Part shown: one piece after another, positions 13,561 through 27,279 of the stretch
Position numbering within the stretch: position 1 is the first letter of the stretch
Layout: each line of letters opens with the position of its first letter
NCBI GenBank assembly: GCA_034336665.1
Contig: JAPFBE010000003.1
Span: forward strand, 16,594,360 to 16,658,359
DNA length: 64,000 nucleotides
From: Luscinia megarhynchos
Taxonomy: Eukaryota > Chordata > Aves > Passeriformes > Turdidae
Direction of reading: 5' to 3'
Position numbers and translations under genes: made by a program
The notes under the pieces: generated by a model
What the model was told of the DNA's origin: nothing
What the model saw: the letters and a program-made list of their open reading frames with translations, nothing else
Database searches by the model: none

Positions 13561-16500
13561 CATCAGTCAAGGAGTTGTCTTTGAGCAACAGAGCCAATAA
13601 ACCCCAACTTTCTTTAGAGCCTTGTCTTGAGAAGACATTCCTATAGGGATTCTTTAATCAGTTAAATTGATTCTGGTCAACTAATAACTGACTAACTGAT
13701 TAATGTTAAGGCTGATTTCCTTTTGGAATACTCCTCTCAGCAACAAAATTAATAGGCTTTTCTTTTACCAGATGACTTAGTCTTCTACACAACTTTTAGG
13801 TAACTCTTCAAAGTCTCTCAATTTTCTTGAAATTTTGTTGAAATAGTTAACAAATTTGTAAGTTATTACAGGGCTGAATTAATAGCACCATTGCACAAAG
13901 CCTCACTTCTTTCAAAAATCAGACCAAAGAAACCTCAGACCATGACATAGGAAATTGACACATTTTAGATTACAGTAAGAAAGGTGAAGTAGAATAAGTA
14001 GTAATAAAGGAGACCATCTCCTTTTTTAGCTGAAAGCACACAACTATGTAGGAAATGGTAAAACCTTTCAGGAATACAGGTTTATGTGGTTAGATATATA
14101 GTGATAACAAAAAGACCATTAGTTGATAGGGCATTGCTAGCAGGAGATAAAATCTTGAATTGAATAAAGAGCAGGGTGACATGTTAAGCCAGCCCCTAAT
14201 ATGGAACCAGATGAGGGATGCCTTTCCTGCAATATACATTACACATTCAGAAATTCAAAGGTGTCTTCAGCCATTTTACCATTTAATGGTAAATGAGACT
14301 GATGGGTATTCCCACAAGGATACAAATAGCCTCCATACTCTCCTTGCAGCCTTGGTAATAAATGAGCTACTGCTGCTACAGAGGAGTAAACTGAATGTTG
14401 TATTGCAAATAAGTACTTCTAGCATTGTGCTTGCAGCAGCTCTACACAGACCACAAGAAAAGGGGAACTCAGAGAGTGAGACTATCATTAAAAGCATTGA
14501 CAGAAAACTCTAACAGAACAGAAACATGACCAGGAGAGCAAAAGAAACATTTTATATTACATAGTACTGAAAAACCATTTGAGGTTAAACACTTTTTAAC
14601 TGTTAAGTTTGGGAAGTGGTCCACTATGACAATGTGTATTAGCTTATGATTCAAACACACCTTTCCTTGGAACTACACAACTCCGTTATGCTCTTTCATC
14701 ATAAAACCATAGCCCTGGCCATTTTAGAGCAATGATGAAATGTTTTTGAAATAACTTAATGTTCTTCTATAAAGGAAAATTTCAGTACGGTGTTTCTTGC
14801 AAGACATATTGTCTTGAAAGTGTCATCAGGAAGCAAAGCAGAATTTCAGGTATTTAAGGTTGACTCAAATAATTTCACTGTTCCAAACAGTTTTTCTCTG
14901 TAGAGTCTCATATGACCCATGCCACTCAGAGTCAGTGCAGTGAAAACTGCAGAAATGCTTTTCTGGGTCAATGCCAATTTGACCATAGGATGGTCCTGCA
15001 ACTCTCAATTTAGTGCCCTATATATTACCAGAATTCTCCATATGGATGGGAATCAGGAACACACAAAGCTAGATAGTAACCACTCATCCACTTATTTAAA
15101 TATATTTCACATCTACATCCCTTGACACATGGCTCCTCTTTCATTTCATTAAAATGTGAAACACCTATGTTTTGAAACTGAAGTTGACCAAGTTACTAGA
15201 ACTATAGAAGTCTTATGGTGCTCAACTATTAATTAGATGGTTACTAATATTTGCACTTACATATTGCCAAATAATTTATATGATAAAATTGAAACTATGT
15301 AGTAAGGGGGGCAAGGGAGGAAGAAAGAAAAAATATTCACAAATATCTCTTTTACTTTTGCCTTTCTGGATGCTTCCCTCAGAGATATTTAATTTAAGGT
15401 CCATCCTTTAGTACCTGAACAGAATACCTTCATTCCATTTCCAGAGCAATCTCTTTTGTTGCAGAGCTTAAATTCAGTAGTTATACTGAAACAAAGTGCC
15501 TTGCAAGACTTAACTAAAGCTTTACCACTTGTACATTTCCCCTGCAATCAAATACATGCATAGTAAGTAATGCAATCTAAAAACAACTAATGAGTATTTC
15601 CCATGGAAAAATACTCCTTTGGAGAATATACTCAAGGACAATCCTGATTTAGATTAGATCAAATAAAAGATACAATTACTATAATACAGCTGTGGGTGGA
15701 GGAGGGGGTGGAGAGAGGGAAAAATAAAATAAGGGACTGATAACTTGATGTAAATAACACTAAGAATTATTTTCCTGCTGACATCAGTACTCAATGCTGC
15801 TCTTTTCTTGTTCTGAAACATTTGCTCTGGCCAGTGAACCCGGGTCCTGTCCTGCTGTGAGGTAGCAGGTGCTGTAACACCATCAACCCCAGGCTCCCCA
15901 TCCTGGTTCCTTCCTCTCACAACACCCAAAATGTGTTTTGACAGATATGACTTCACAGCTGTATTATTTTAGAGGTATACTGTATCTCCAGAATAATAAT
16001 AATATAGTGCTGTTTTTAAAAAGAAGTCCATGGTTAAGCAAGGGTAGCAGCAGGATACAATTGCAAAAAAACCCCAAGCATACCATCTGTTACAGGGGTA
16101 CATCTCCATCTTGTATCAAGGCATAGAAAACAGAAAGCTGAGGCTGTCTTCATTTCTAACCTTGGCAGCACCTCATGAAAGAGTCAACCTAAAAATTGGG
16201 TAAGATTTTGGTTTGTTTTGGGGAATTTTGAGGGGTTGTTTATTTGTTTTGGGTTTGGTCCTTCTTTTATTGTTGCCAGGCTTTCCAAGAGATTACCCAA
16301 AGACTCTGTAGGAAGCTTCAGATCTCAGCACATTATATCTCTTTAAAGGTTACTGGGTTCTAGCCTGTTTCACCTTCCATCTGCAGCAGACATTTATATT
16401 TATAACCTGCTCACCACCATGATACCTAAAGCATCTAATAAAAACCAGAAACAAGCAGCTTCCTGGACCCTGCCTTTTATTACTCAACAACAGAGAGAAG

Positions 16501-19500
16501 CTGTTAACAACATAATTGGGCTTTTATTTATTTTTGCCTTCTGATCTCCTCCCAAACCAGGGAAGCCCCAATAAACACTGGCCACCTGGATGACTCTGTC
16601 AGGCTCCTCCAATCTCTTTCACATCCACTGCTGCCAATGACATTCTCTGCTGTCCTGCTTCTACTTACCTCAGCCTCAGGTAAGGTCTTTGTTTATACAT
16701 TCTTAAAAGGGAAAACTTGTTTCAGCCTATCTATTCTTTATCTTCCAACCAGCACCATAAGGGATCTCCTGTAAGTACCAGAAGCACAAAAAGCTGCTGG
16801 GAGACATGAACTTCTCAGGAACCAAACCCAGAAAGGAACCTGGCCAGTAGCAGACATCAGCTCATCATGACTTGCAGAAATGTACTACCTGCTTTGGAAT
16901 AGGCTTGTTTCTCCTTCTCACACTTCTTAAAAAGGGTGTTAAAAAGGGTATATTAGGTCCAAATGAAAATTTGATTCCATTAATACTGAAGTCAGAGTTT
17001 ACAGAAGAGACAGCCTGAACATATGGGACATGTCCATGTAGCTAAACAGGAGAACACTTATAACAGCTACAATTGTCTAGGTCTTCTACAACGTTCAGCA
17101 ATAATAGAGAAAAAGCTTATTCTTCAGTGGTTTAAATAATTGTTTCTTATTTATCAGAATGAATTACTGACAACCCTGCATGGCAGATCTGACAGCTGGT
17201 GTCTCCCTCATTCTGAAAGCAGTGGCAGAAGGCATTTAGAGTTGCTAAAAACCACTGGAGTTAATATCCAGGAAGTGGCAAACACCACATGAAAAATGTG
17301 AGAAATTTTCTAGCTAGATGGCAGCCAGCAGATCTAGTCAACTTGAACTAGACTAAATGAAAATACTGCAACATCTTGAATCTCCTCTTGAAAAAAAAAC
17401 AAAAAAAAGCCCAACCCAAACTCAATCTACTAGGATTCCAATGAACCTTGCAAATATCTACCAGGAAAGGAAATGGGTTCTTTCCAGGCCACCTTAACAC
17501 AAAGGTACCACAGAGTGCCATGGAAGCTGTTGTTTTGATGTTTCACACCTTTGTGGCTCCGTAGCAGGTGACATCTCTGAGGCACCACACTGTCCCTTCT
17601 GAACAGGCTGCCTGGCCACCACCACTTCCATCTGTAATGGCAGAATTAGTGCAAGGAACAGAAAGGAACTAGAGATGATGCACCTCTTTCCCAAAAATTT
17701 TTTTATGTTTAAGGTGTCGCAGTGCTTCAACATTCAAGCAGTTCAAAACAAAGTGTTTCGATTTAATTCAATAAATTACAAGCTTTTAAACATTTTCAAA
17801 GCAACTTCTCTTGCAAATATAGTTAAATTTGCCCTAGAAGACAGGAAAAAATTCTGGCATTTCCATAAAAATGCAGTTCTGGGTTTTGTTCTGCTTTCAG
17901 ACAAAATGAGACTTAAGTAATACAGAAGAAAACAGAAATTATGTGACACATAATGCATTTTTGCCACAAACAAATGTCTTACAGACATATCTACCACTCC
18001 ATCAATTTTTTTTTTTCTCTTTCTTCCACAGTTACTCTTATTTGATTTTTTTGGATTGGCTACCCCAATAAAACCTTGATGCTTCCTGTACCCCTGCTAT
18101 TTAATCATATGCGGCATGTTTCCTGAGTTCACTTCCCTAGTGCTTACAACTATAGCAGGTCCTTTTAAAGGCAATGCAGGAAACACACAAAACATTGTCT
18201 TCTGCAGTTGTGCAGTCATCTTAATTAATAACATTTATTAAAACTCTTCTTTAGTTGACAGTTATGAACTATTTTTCTAAGACTGAAAAGCTGTCAAAGT
18301 TTTCTTAACCGAAGGTGCACCCCTGCTGCTAATTCCATTGCACGTGGTGTATGCTGAGGACACTTCCTGCCCTTCCTTGATCTTATATCCAGTTCACCTC
18401 TAGCTGGAATTAACAAATCTTTTGGAAAAGCAGGTTAAATTATTTCTCTTCCACACCACTAAACAAAACACTAAAATTATCACTTCACCCAACACGCTTA
18501 CACCTTATGTGCAGAAATGCATCCTTCAGTCAGTGACAATCTACTTGTTTGTGTCCAAATCAAGAGTTTGTCCTCAATCCAGCTAAAGAGCACAGGATTT
18601 CAAAACAGCAACACTGGAGTTGACACAGTCTCCAGTGCACATGCACAGTATGCCAGCATTTATGACACATTTTCTACAACAATTTGCATTTGCAATTCTA
18701 TCTGTACACAGTAAAGGAAAAGCAAGCTGTGGCTACTAAAATATATAGATGTTCTTATAATGACAGCAATTATTCAGAGGAGGGAAAGCAAAAAAAAATT
18801 AAATATATACAGAATCACACAATTGAGTTTTGGCCTCTCTCCCCTTTTATTCTTATTTTTGGCATTTGGAATCTCAGAGTACTTCACCTTTTGCTGCTTC
18901 ACTGCTGTTACTGTTCACAACAAAATAATTCTGACTGTTTGTTAGCCCACAGCAGTCACCCTGTTTTGCAAATGATTAGACACATTGTTTTGTTCCGAAT
19001 ACCATCATCTTGGCTTCCATAGGACATCATTGTGTAAATTATGCCAGAAGTAAATAATGCATGAAATGTGAAATGTTGCCTATGCCAAAGCTGATCTAAT
19101 GTTTCTTGGTGTGGAAAAAGACTTTAAGAAAAAGAAAGGATTTTTTTAAAAAGGTAAATTAATTTGAAAGGCTCAGGCCAAAAAAACACTTGAAATTTAT
19201 AATCATAATAATAAAGCAATGCTACAGACATTTGCTATTGAAAGTAGAATTCAGCTTCATGACTCATACCGGAGTGAGCAAACAGACACCATGGACCACG
19301 TTCAGACAGTTTGAATTCAAGCTCAGCCAAGTGTTTCCCATTAGCAGACACTAAATTTTCAGTGCCACCAAGCCAGTGGGAATTATGAGGCCCAAATCCA
19401 GCATTTTATTATGGCTCAGCCCAAAGGAGCATATCCCCCCCACTTCCTGACAGTGCAGGGGACCAACCCAGTCCTGCACATTCAGACTGGAGGACTACAC

Positions 19501-21786
19501 AGGTGCAGGGCTAAAATACTAGAACCAGTATTTGCAGCTTTTTTGGATGGGGGAAAATACTGCAGGGCAGGAAAAAATCCTACAGACATAAAAAATAAAG
19601 CAGAAGAAAACGCTGAAGATGTGCTCTGGTAGTCAAGCTATCAAAAGTTACTCAAGACCCCCCTTTTTTTGCAGTGCTGAACATGGGGCTGTCCTGTAGC
19701 TCTGCTCAGCAATGTGTGCTCATAATAAAGGCCTGCATGGCTCCAGCAGGCACAAGAGATGATTTAACAGGCAGCCACTGTGTAACCTCAGAGTGGTTCT
19801 AAGCAGCCTGTTCCAGACCAGAGAGTGCCCAGGGTACAGAGAAGTACCTTCAACACCCCACTGCAAACATAGCCCCAGTCTGAAACAACTGGCAGCACCA
19901 AGTGTCTGAACTTTGGTATTTGCAGGGCAGATTTTTGGGAAAAATAAGCTATTTAAAACATTATTTAAGTCCAAAGAGATAAGACCTTAATTTCATAATT
20001 ATCTAGATAAAGACCTGCCCTTTAAGTTGGTCATCATTAAAACAAGACTTTTACTTTAAAAAAAAAATGATAACGTTTTTGCTCTGAACAAAAAGCAATA
20101 ATTTAAAATATATTTGAGCAACCACATCACCCAATATACATATTAATTCTTATTTTATAAGAACTTTGCTCCATCATAATCGTTAATAAGAGACACATCT
20201 ACTTGTGTGGCTATGTCTGACATATGCAAAGTTAAATTTAGCTGAAAACTGGAATTAATTTAAAAATACAGTTTTCATCTGCTAAAAAACCAAAAGCTAC
20301 GCATTTCTTATATATATAAAGATTTGAAACTTTATAAACACATTTTGCCTTTTAAACACTTTGATAAATGAAGTAAATATAATTTGCAGTTAATGATTTA
20401 GTTAATTATTTCTGGTCACTATGTCCCACCAGATCACAGAACTAATGGTTCCCATCCCACCACATCCTTCTGTCTCATCATCATATCTAAAAGGCAGGAA
20501 TACAAAAAAAAATTTAAAAACTTAAAAATAATTATAAACAAAAAAAAGTTATTCCCTACAGAGTTCTCAATTTTATGCAGTGTCACCCAATACTGCTGCT
20601 GAATACAATGCATAAAGAAAATATTCCCTCTGTTCAGGAAGAAGGGATTACTATTTGTCCCCAGTTGATTTTCTACTCCGCCAACCTTTTCTAGTTAATT
20701 ATCCACTAACTCAGCTGTGAAACTGTTTGATTGTCTCAAAAGTTGAACTAGCACATATGGCTCATTAATGTTTTATTTTACCATAACATTGGTATGTTTA
20801 GACATTAATACACCCAAGAATCTTGCTTTACAAATATTATATCAGATGCATTTCTCAAATCATATTTTAAATTTAAATAGGTCATTTATCCTAATTCCTT
20901 GCCTAAGAAATGCTTGTTCCATCTTTCATGAATCTATCTTGGCTAAGTTTTTCAGCTCAGCTGAATGCATGTTTTCAGACTTTTTACCATCCCTCCTTCA
21001 CAAGGGGTGCTTGAGCCAGATTCAGCCACTGAAGTGAATTGTGTTCAACCTCTCCTTTGCAAACAGACTGTGGCAACATCATCAATCTGTGTATAACATC
21101 ACAATACTGACAGCAGATTGCTGTAGATATACACAAGACTAGAAGAGGTTATACTCTGAGGTTTGATGAGCCCCACTGCATTTATGTAAGTACCATGACA
21201 AAACCACTTACTGAAAACATAAAAATGAAAACCATTCTTCATTGTCCCTGCTTCATACTGCAGCAACCTCTCATGAAGAAAGTTAACTCTTTTTCAACCC
21301 AAGGATCTTTTTCCCCTCACCCCTTTTGTGTTATTTTAAATCACTGGCACACCAAAGCATTATTTTCTTGGGAAATTAAATAATTAATTGACAATTGGCT
21401 GTTATGAGGGTTCATTACTGAAGGCTGCAGGCCCTGACCAGACTAATTCTGACCATCCCATTGGATATCTGTGACAAGAAGGTCCAAGAGTCTGTTTTAC
21501 AGTGTGATTTGAAACACTTGGAAGAAATGGCTTCTACAAATCATCTACAGTGTATGTCAACACAGAGGCACTCAAAACTACTAATCTTGTAAGCAGTGAC
21601 TATGAAGTTATAGTTTATATCACAAAAAATAGTTTAAAGTTGTATCAAGACCTCCATTTTATTTTTTTAATGGAACACATCAGCAAGATAGCTCCAGGTG
21701 AAGCTTTATCCTTTACCTTGTTGCAATTCAGAAATTTTCTTAGTAACAATCCCACTGTAGCTTTTGCATCTGGGTATTTCATTTTC

Positions 21787-22272
21787 CTACTTACATAAAC
21801 ACAAGTTTGCCTGTGACTCTCGAGAGGCAATGATAACTTGGGTGATGGTGGCCAGAAGTACTGATACTGAAATGCCAGTTTCCCTTTCCTCCTCTTGCTG
21901 CACTGCTAACATGATGTTGTACCACGCTTTTGTTTCTTCCTGACTCAAAGACGTCAGTAGGATGCAACTTCTCTCTAACACCACTTTATGATGGAGCAAC
22001 TGTTCACTCAGCAAAATCACACAGCCAGCACAAACATAATGCCACGTTCTGTCAACAGCTGCAACAGAGTGAACTTTATTTTTGTAAAGTAACATTGAAT
22101 CCAGATTTTCCTCACTCAAACAGCTCTCACTGTAGCTGCCACAGTTCTTTTTCTTTTCTGCCTGTTCGAAGCAGACAGTTCCACCCCAGCGATAATGCAG
22201 ATAATAATTTATACTTACGGAATTAAGAAAAATAAATTTCACAAAGCAAATCCTTACAGGCTTTTTTCCCAA
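21787..22272 (-). other. Unassigned 161-codon open reading frame in REPS2 intron 1
   Basis: This is the longest uninterrupted ATG-started frame in the inferred intron, and it is on the same strand as REPS2. The predicted protein has a Cys/Ser-rich first half, a basic and acidic middle and a hydrophobic C-terminal third. I recognise no domain, signal peptide or splice-bounded exon structure. A run of this length is within chance expectation for 64 kb read in six frames, so it is recorded as a candidate only, not called a gene. It could be a chance ORF, a decayed retroelement fragment or an unannotated exon. Confidence 0.15.
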
Positions 22273-24131
22273 AGAAACATCAACTTAAACATTTTTTTTA
22301 GTCTATTCACACTTCTGCTTTTTGAACACAATGCAGTTAAAGCATAGAGTTGTAACTATAGAGACAAGGCACAATAAACACAAGTTAACTCACGAAGTCT
22401 GTGGAAGAAAAGCACGACCGTTTGTCTGTGTTCCCTATTCACATAGTGCTGGAAGGAGAGTCTGGCTAAAAAATGCAGTGCCTGTACAGCTCCAGCATCA
22501 CACAATTAGTACTTGTCATCCTTGGAGCTCAAAATAACACAGTGTATTGGTTTGCAGAGGAAAGAATGCATTTTCTTAAGAGAATTGGATCTCAGTGCTG
22601 ATAGTGCCAAGCCCACAAATAAGATTAAGGTTTATAAAAGTGAGAATTAAAGATACTGTCAGACAACCAAGTGAGAATTAATCAATTAAGTCAGAAATTA
22701 ATGAAAATAAATAAGCATTTTAGTGTAAATATTGAGTCAAATTTTGCTTCTCAATTTCTTAAGACAAAATATTCAGAGACAATAGTAATGTCAACAAACA
22801 GCAAAACTAGCACAAGGTATCTCTTCTTTGCTGATCAGAGGGCAGTGATTCTGTAACGCTTTATTATATCTGAGATGCCTGCAGACATCAGCCTATTGTT
22901 AATTGGCACCCACAACAAACACACTTGGGGTCCCAGACTCAAGCAGCAGAGGCTGTACGTACTTGTTTCAAAAAGGGTCACAAGTCAACTGTCCCAAATG
23001 AGCCAGGGCAAACCAGCCACTGTCAGCGCCTGGCACAGCTGTCAGTGTGGAGCATTGGCATCCTAATGCACTCAGGGAGCACACAAGGAACTGGCCCAAA
23101 ACCCCAAGTTTGCCCACATGGGCACACAATCCTGTTTTAGTCACCCACTGACGGCCAACAGTGGTGCCTCCTGCCTTCCTCCCACCCCTCTGCTGCTGTT
23201 TCCCCTTGTTAGGATTGATATTGATCTATGTAACAAAGCATGCTGTGGGATCACCAATGCTTTTGTGGTCCCAGCCAGTCCAAAGCATTTACTTTTTTCA
23301 GAATTTTTTTTTGTACAAATTCAGTACTTTTCCCCTTTGTTACAAACCTAAAGCATAGAGGAAATAATTTTCAACCTCATCAACACGTATATATATAAAT
23401 CCAGCAGATGCTGATGAATTTCTTCTAATTCTGACAGTCTGCATAAGTGCATGTTGCATGACTAGTCTGCTCCTTTTCCATCAACATAAATACTATAAAA
23501 AATAAAAATAAAAACAACCCCAGCACAGACCTTTCAGGCAAATAATTACAGACATTTTGCAGAGTTACTTTAAATGCTCCTGGTAAAAGGTCTGCCATAG
23601 GCTTTGTGCAAGTTTAAATACAATCTTAATGGCTCTGTCTTTAACCAAACAATATGTCTAGCCAAAGACTTTCAGTACACTGGGGAGGTATGATTATATA
23701 GTCCACAAAGCCCATGCTGTTCTGCCCCTGTCATGCCCTTCTCTGTCCTATGAAGTGTCTGAGATTTTAATTTTAGTGCTAACTCCAACCTTTTTTCCAG
23801 AACTGAAATAACTCTTGCTGAGTTCATTGTTTGATCCTGTCTGTAAGTAAAGCAAAATCAGTACAAGCTCTGCTGAACCCTACTGCCCAGCAGAATTGCT
23901 GGCTTTAATGAGCCTGGGTGTAATGAATCTGTGTTCAATCACTTCATTCTTAGCAAGACCCTGGACTCTCGGGTGCATGCCATCTGCTCCGACTGACCCG
24001 GCTGCTCTTGGATTTTTTCCATTTATTCCAGCATTTCCTCTTCTGCCACATGCTCTCGCATTCCCTACCTGCTCTCTGTTACTTAGCCTCTTTCATCCAT
24101 GTAACTTCTTGGATTAAGCCAATGAACCTTT

Positions 24132-24150
24132 AAACCAAACCAAACCAAAC
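24132..24150. repeat. (AAACC)n short tandem repeat
   Basis: This is a pentanucleotide run of about four units, aaaccaaaccaaaccaaac, in REPS2 intron 1. Confidence 0.8.
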
Positions 24151-25340
24151 CCTTGCCTGTTTGCTGACTGAGAGCAGACATCACTGCTTTTCCTCTACGA
24201 ACTGACATCCCAGACAGCACTACTCCATCTAGGATGCACCCACTGATTTTTGTCTTGACAGCAAACCCTGCCATTACAGGTAAGGAAGTAGAGGGAGATT
24301 TCCTGTGATGCTTGTGAGTATCATCCTGATGAGTAATAAATCTCAAACAAAGAGTATAAGGAAAAGCTCCTTCTTTCTCAAAGATTTATCCCACTTACTA
24401 CACAAGTACAACAGAAGACAACAGCACAGGTTTGAGAATGCCACGCACTAAATGGCAGTTCTGGAAGTATCCTGATCTGTAAAACCACTCCTCCATGAAT
24501 ACCTTGAGAATAAAAAGCTGCAAATTGCACATTGCTTACAAAACCATCCATAACTGCCTCTTGCTGTAGCCCATGCAAGGGCCAGAGAATGGTGTTAAGT
24601 ACCTTCTGGACTGTGCAGGCTCAGCTTAGTAGAAATGCAGAATTGGTTTCCAAACCAAATCTCCCCATTTCTGACATGAATAAACTCAGCATGACCATTT
24701 CTCAGTCGGTCAGTAGGGATGCTGCCTGTATACAAAGCACTAATAGTGACAGATGGGGATTTTAGAAAGCATGAAAAAAACCCAAAAAACACTCATACTC
24801 AAAAATTATTTCAAAGAAAGCATGTTATCTTAACCCAAATGAGCCATCTTGGCCTAAAATAGGTGCTCCCTGTACTAGCAGAAAATGTATACCAGGAATC
24901 TCTGTGTGTTGCTCCCCTAATGCTTAGAATGGGAGGATTTTTTAAATGTGAAAACATTCAATTGCATTTTTGGAATATAATAAGACAAAACATCAGAAAA
25001 ATATCGCAAACAACATTGTGGTATTTTCCCTTTCAAAATATCCCAATTCGCAATTTATTTTTTTTTTTACTTATTCCATTAATTCATTTTTCCTGAAGTC
25101 TCAGTAAATGTAGGAATACCTGACAGTGGTGGGTTCTGAGGACAGGCATGCCAGCAGCAGAGCAGAATGCCACTGTGATTAGTGCCCTATAAACAAGAGG
25201 GGGAGGGAAGGAAGGAAAAAGAGAAACAGACCCAGATCCCACAGGCCTTATTATCTGAATATTTCTGAAGCCAATTATAGGCTTCTTTGCCAGTAATGCT
25301 CTCCCCAGTATAAACATACCTGGAAATAATCTAAAATAGT

Positions 25341-25412
25341 AAAAAACCCCCCAGAATGTCAAAACCAACCAACAAACAAATTCGAAAACAAAACCCCCCA
25401 AAATAAAACCAA
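25341..25412. repeat. A/C-rich low-complexity tract
   Basis: The stretch is almost devoid of G and T and carries several AAACCCCCC-like and CAAACAAA motifs. Its complement yields a spurious hydrophobic open frame on the minus strand at 25,084-25,401. Confidence 0.7.
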
Positions 25413-26011
25413 TACCTCAGCATTTCCAGGCTTAAATCACACATTAGTACCAAAATGACCCTGAAAACAAACTATGATAATAGCATAATAATAAATTTCA
25501 CTTAAATGATAGGGTAAGAAACTATGTAACAAAATAAGAGGTTTTTTCCATACTTCTTTGAAAAACTAAGTGGCTATTCAAATATGCCTTGTATTTGAAA
25601 TTAAATGTCCTGCTCTTCCTGTTGGAAATAGAGGAAAGAGGAAGAACACTCCTAAGTGCTCTATCTATGCGAAATCTCTACTTTCACCACTTGATTCATC
25701 TGCAAGACCAAGGTCACAGTGTGGCTCAATATAAAGTAGTAACACAGTGTTTGGTAAGGTTTTTGTTTTACTGATTTGGTAAAGAGCACAAGTAAGAAGA
25801 AAAATATCCTTGAAACACAATTTTCATTCAGAATCCCCTGTGCAATAAGAATTTATATAACCCATTAAGAGATGATCTGCCAGCTACCAGGACAGCAGTA
25901 GAGTTCACTGCCTTTGGGCAGCACCCAGGTACATGACCTCCACTTCAACATAACTTTTTTCAGCTTGATAAGTAAAAGCTATTGAAGAACAAAATTCCTG
26001 AAAATAAAAGT

Positions 26012-26036
26012 TAAATAAATAAATAAATAAACAAAC
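26012..26036. repeat. (AAAT)n microsatellite
   Basis: Five or so AAAT units grade into CAAA units, about 0.8 kb inside intron 1 from the REPS2 donor site. Confidence 0.85.
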
Positions 26037-26798
26037 AGGAATATCTCATGTCTGTTGAGGAAGTATTAGGCAACTACAGAGTGTTAGCTGAAATACTAAT
26101 CCGCAGGTGGAGAAGACCCAAGTCCGGTTCCTCCCTGTTCCTGGAAACTGGCTGGCAGAAGCTTTCTCCCTCCCCGGACAAGCTTTTTCTCAAAAAGCAG
26201 GAGGGCTGCTCCTCACGGCCCCTGTTGGGGACCACTCCTGGGCTCTGCTGCTCTGACGGGAGAGACCCTCACACTTGGCACCTCGTATTCGCGCTCCAGA
26301 ACCGACACAAAACACCGCAACAGCATTTTACCTGCGGGGTTTTTTTCCACTAAAACAATATTTAGGAAAAAACCCTGGGTGGAAACCAGGATTTTAGCAC
26401 ATGGCACGTCCTTTCATACAGCTGCCTTTATGAGTTTCGGGGTCTTTTTGAGAAAGGTGACGGCACTACCGACCTGACCGGGGAGCCGGCGGGTGCCCAG
26501 CCCGCACGGGCGGCCCCGCACGCACCCGCAGCCGGAGGGCAGCGCCGCGGAGCGCCGGCACTGCCAGCGCAGCCCGGAGGAGGCGAGCGGGCACGGAGCA
26601 GCGCCAGCGCCGCCGCTGCGGGGACCGGCCCCGCTCCCCGGCAGGGCAGCGCAGGGGCACCGGCCCGCCCGCAGCCCCCAACTTCCCGGCGGGGGCAGCG
26701 CCAGCCCCTCTCGCAAGGGGGCAGGTCCCGTCCCGCATCCCCCCGACCCGTCCGCAGCCGCACTCCGGGGGAGCTGGAGCGGACAGCCCCGGACCCAC

Positions 26799-27020
26799 CT
26801 GGTGCAGCGTGTCCGGGGGCAGCTGGGAGGCCCGGAACAGCTCGCCCACGCTGCTGCCCCCGGCGGCCGCCTCGGGGGGCGGGCAGCACCGCGAGAAGAG
26901 CTCGGAGTAGCGCTGCTGCTCGGTCTCGCTCAGGGGCAGCAGCAGACCCCCGGTGCCGGCGGCAGCAGCAGCGGCAGCGGCAGCAGCGGAGCCGGACGCC
27001 CCCGCCGGCCCCTGCTCCAT
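26799..27020 (-). CDS. REPS2: REPS2 coding exon 1 (RalBP1-associated Eps15-homology protein 2, N-terminus)
   Basis: REPS2 is a cytoplasmic adaptor with EH domains that binds RalBP1 and epsin-type NPF proteins in EGF and insulin receptor endocytosis. This exon gives its first 74 residues: a short Gly/Ala segment with a run of about 10 alanines, a Leu-rich stretch, then SETEQQRYSELFSRC (start of EH domain 1), a Pro/Ala/Gly insert, and GELFRASQLPPDTLHQ. These blocks match the N-terminus of REPS2 as I remember it, including the alanine run and the FRASQLP-x-x-TLHQ ending. The ATG (27,018-27,020) is in good context, with G at -3 and +4. The exon ends after CAG in phase 0 at a GTGGGT donor. Only this exon is in the window. 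The paralogue REPS1 lacks this Ala-rich start, so REPS2 is preferred. The divergent neighbour RBBP7 supports the call by synteny. Confidence 0.88.
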
Positions 27021-27093
27021 GGCGGGGCGGCGCAGGCACAGCCGCTCGGCGGGCAGCGGGTGCCGCGCCGCCGGGAGCGGGGGGACGGCCGGG

Positions 27094-27151
27094 GGGACGG
27101 GAGGTGTGGCGGGGCCGGGGGTGGGACGGGAGGTGTGGCGGGGCCGGGGGC
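27094..27151. repeat. 29-bp G-rich tandem duplication in the REPS2 promoter
   Basis: Two near-identical 29-bp copies each start gggacgggaggtgtggcg and end in a run of G. Each contains several runs of at least three G, so they could form G-quadruplexes, and the junction creates a GGGGCGGGG box. Confidence 0.85.
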
Positions 27152-27244
27152 GGGGCCGCGCTGCGGCGGCGAAGGTGCAGTCCCCGCCCGGTGAGCGCCG
27201 CGCCGGCTCCGCAGTGCCCCGGCCGCCGCCGCCAGCCCCGCCTC

Positions 27245-27279
27245 TGCCCTGCCCTGCCCTGCCCTGCCCTGCCCTGCCC
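27245..27279. repeat. (TGCCC)n microsatellite upstream of REPS2
   Basis: About seven pentamer units lie about 225 bp upstream of the REPS2 ATG. The length is likely polymorphic. Confidence 0.9.

Larger units (their letters stand above)
1..26798 (-). other. REPS2: REPS2 intron 1 (5' part; continues beyond the left edge)
   Basis: This is inferred to be intron because REPS2 exon 1 ends in a clean splice donor at 26,797-26,798 (minus strand) and the gene runs leftwards. I read the minus strand for the next expected coding segment, the rest of EH domain 1 with an LCGA-x-R-x-GYFG type motif, and did not find it, so intron 1 probably extends past position 1. The sequence is AT-rich, with many stop codons in all frames, scattered A/T runs, and only the small repeats and the CR1 remnant listed separately. 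No RNA gene or second protein gene is recognisable. Long first introns are usual in this family. Confidence 0.75.

Noticed and set aside
25084..25401. 105-codon minus-strand frame resembling a membrane protein
   Set aside because: It arises from the A/C-rich low-complexity tract read in reverse, giving Phe, Leu and Val codons.
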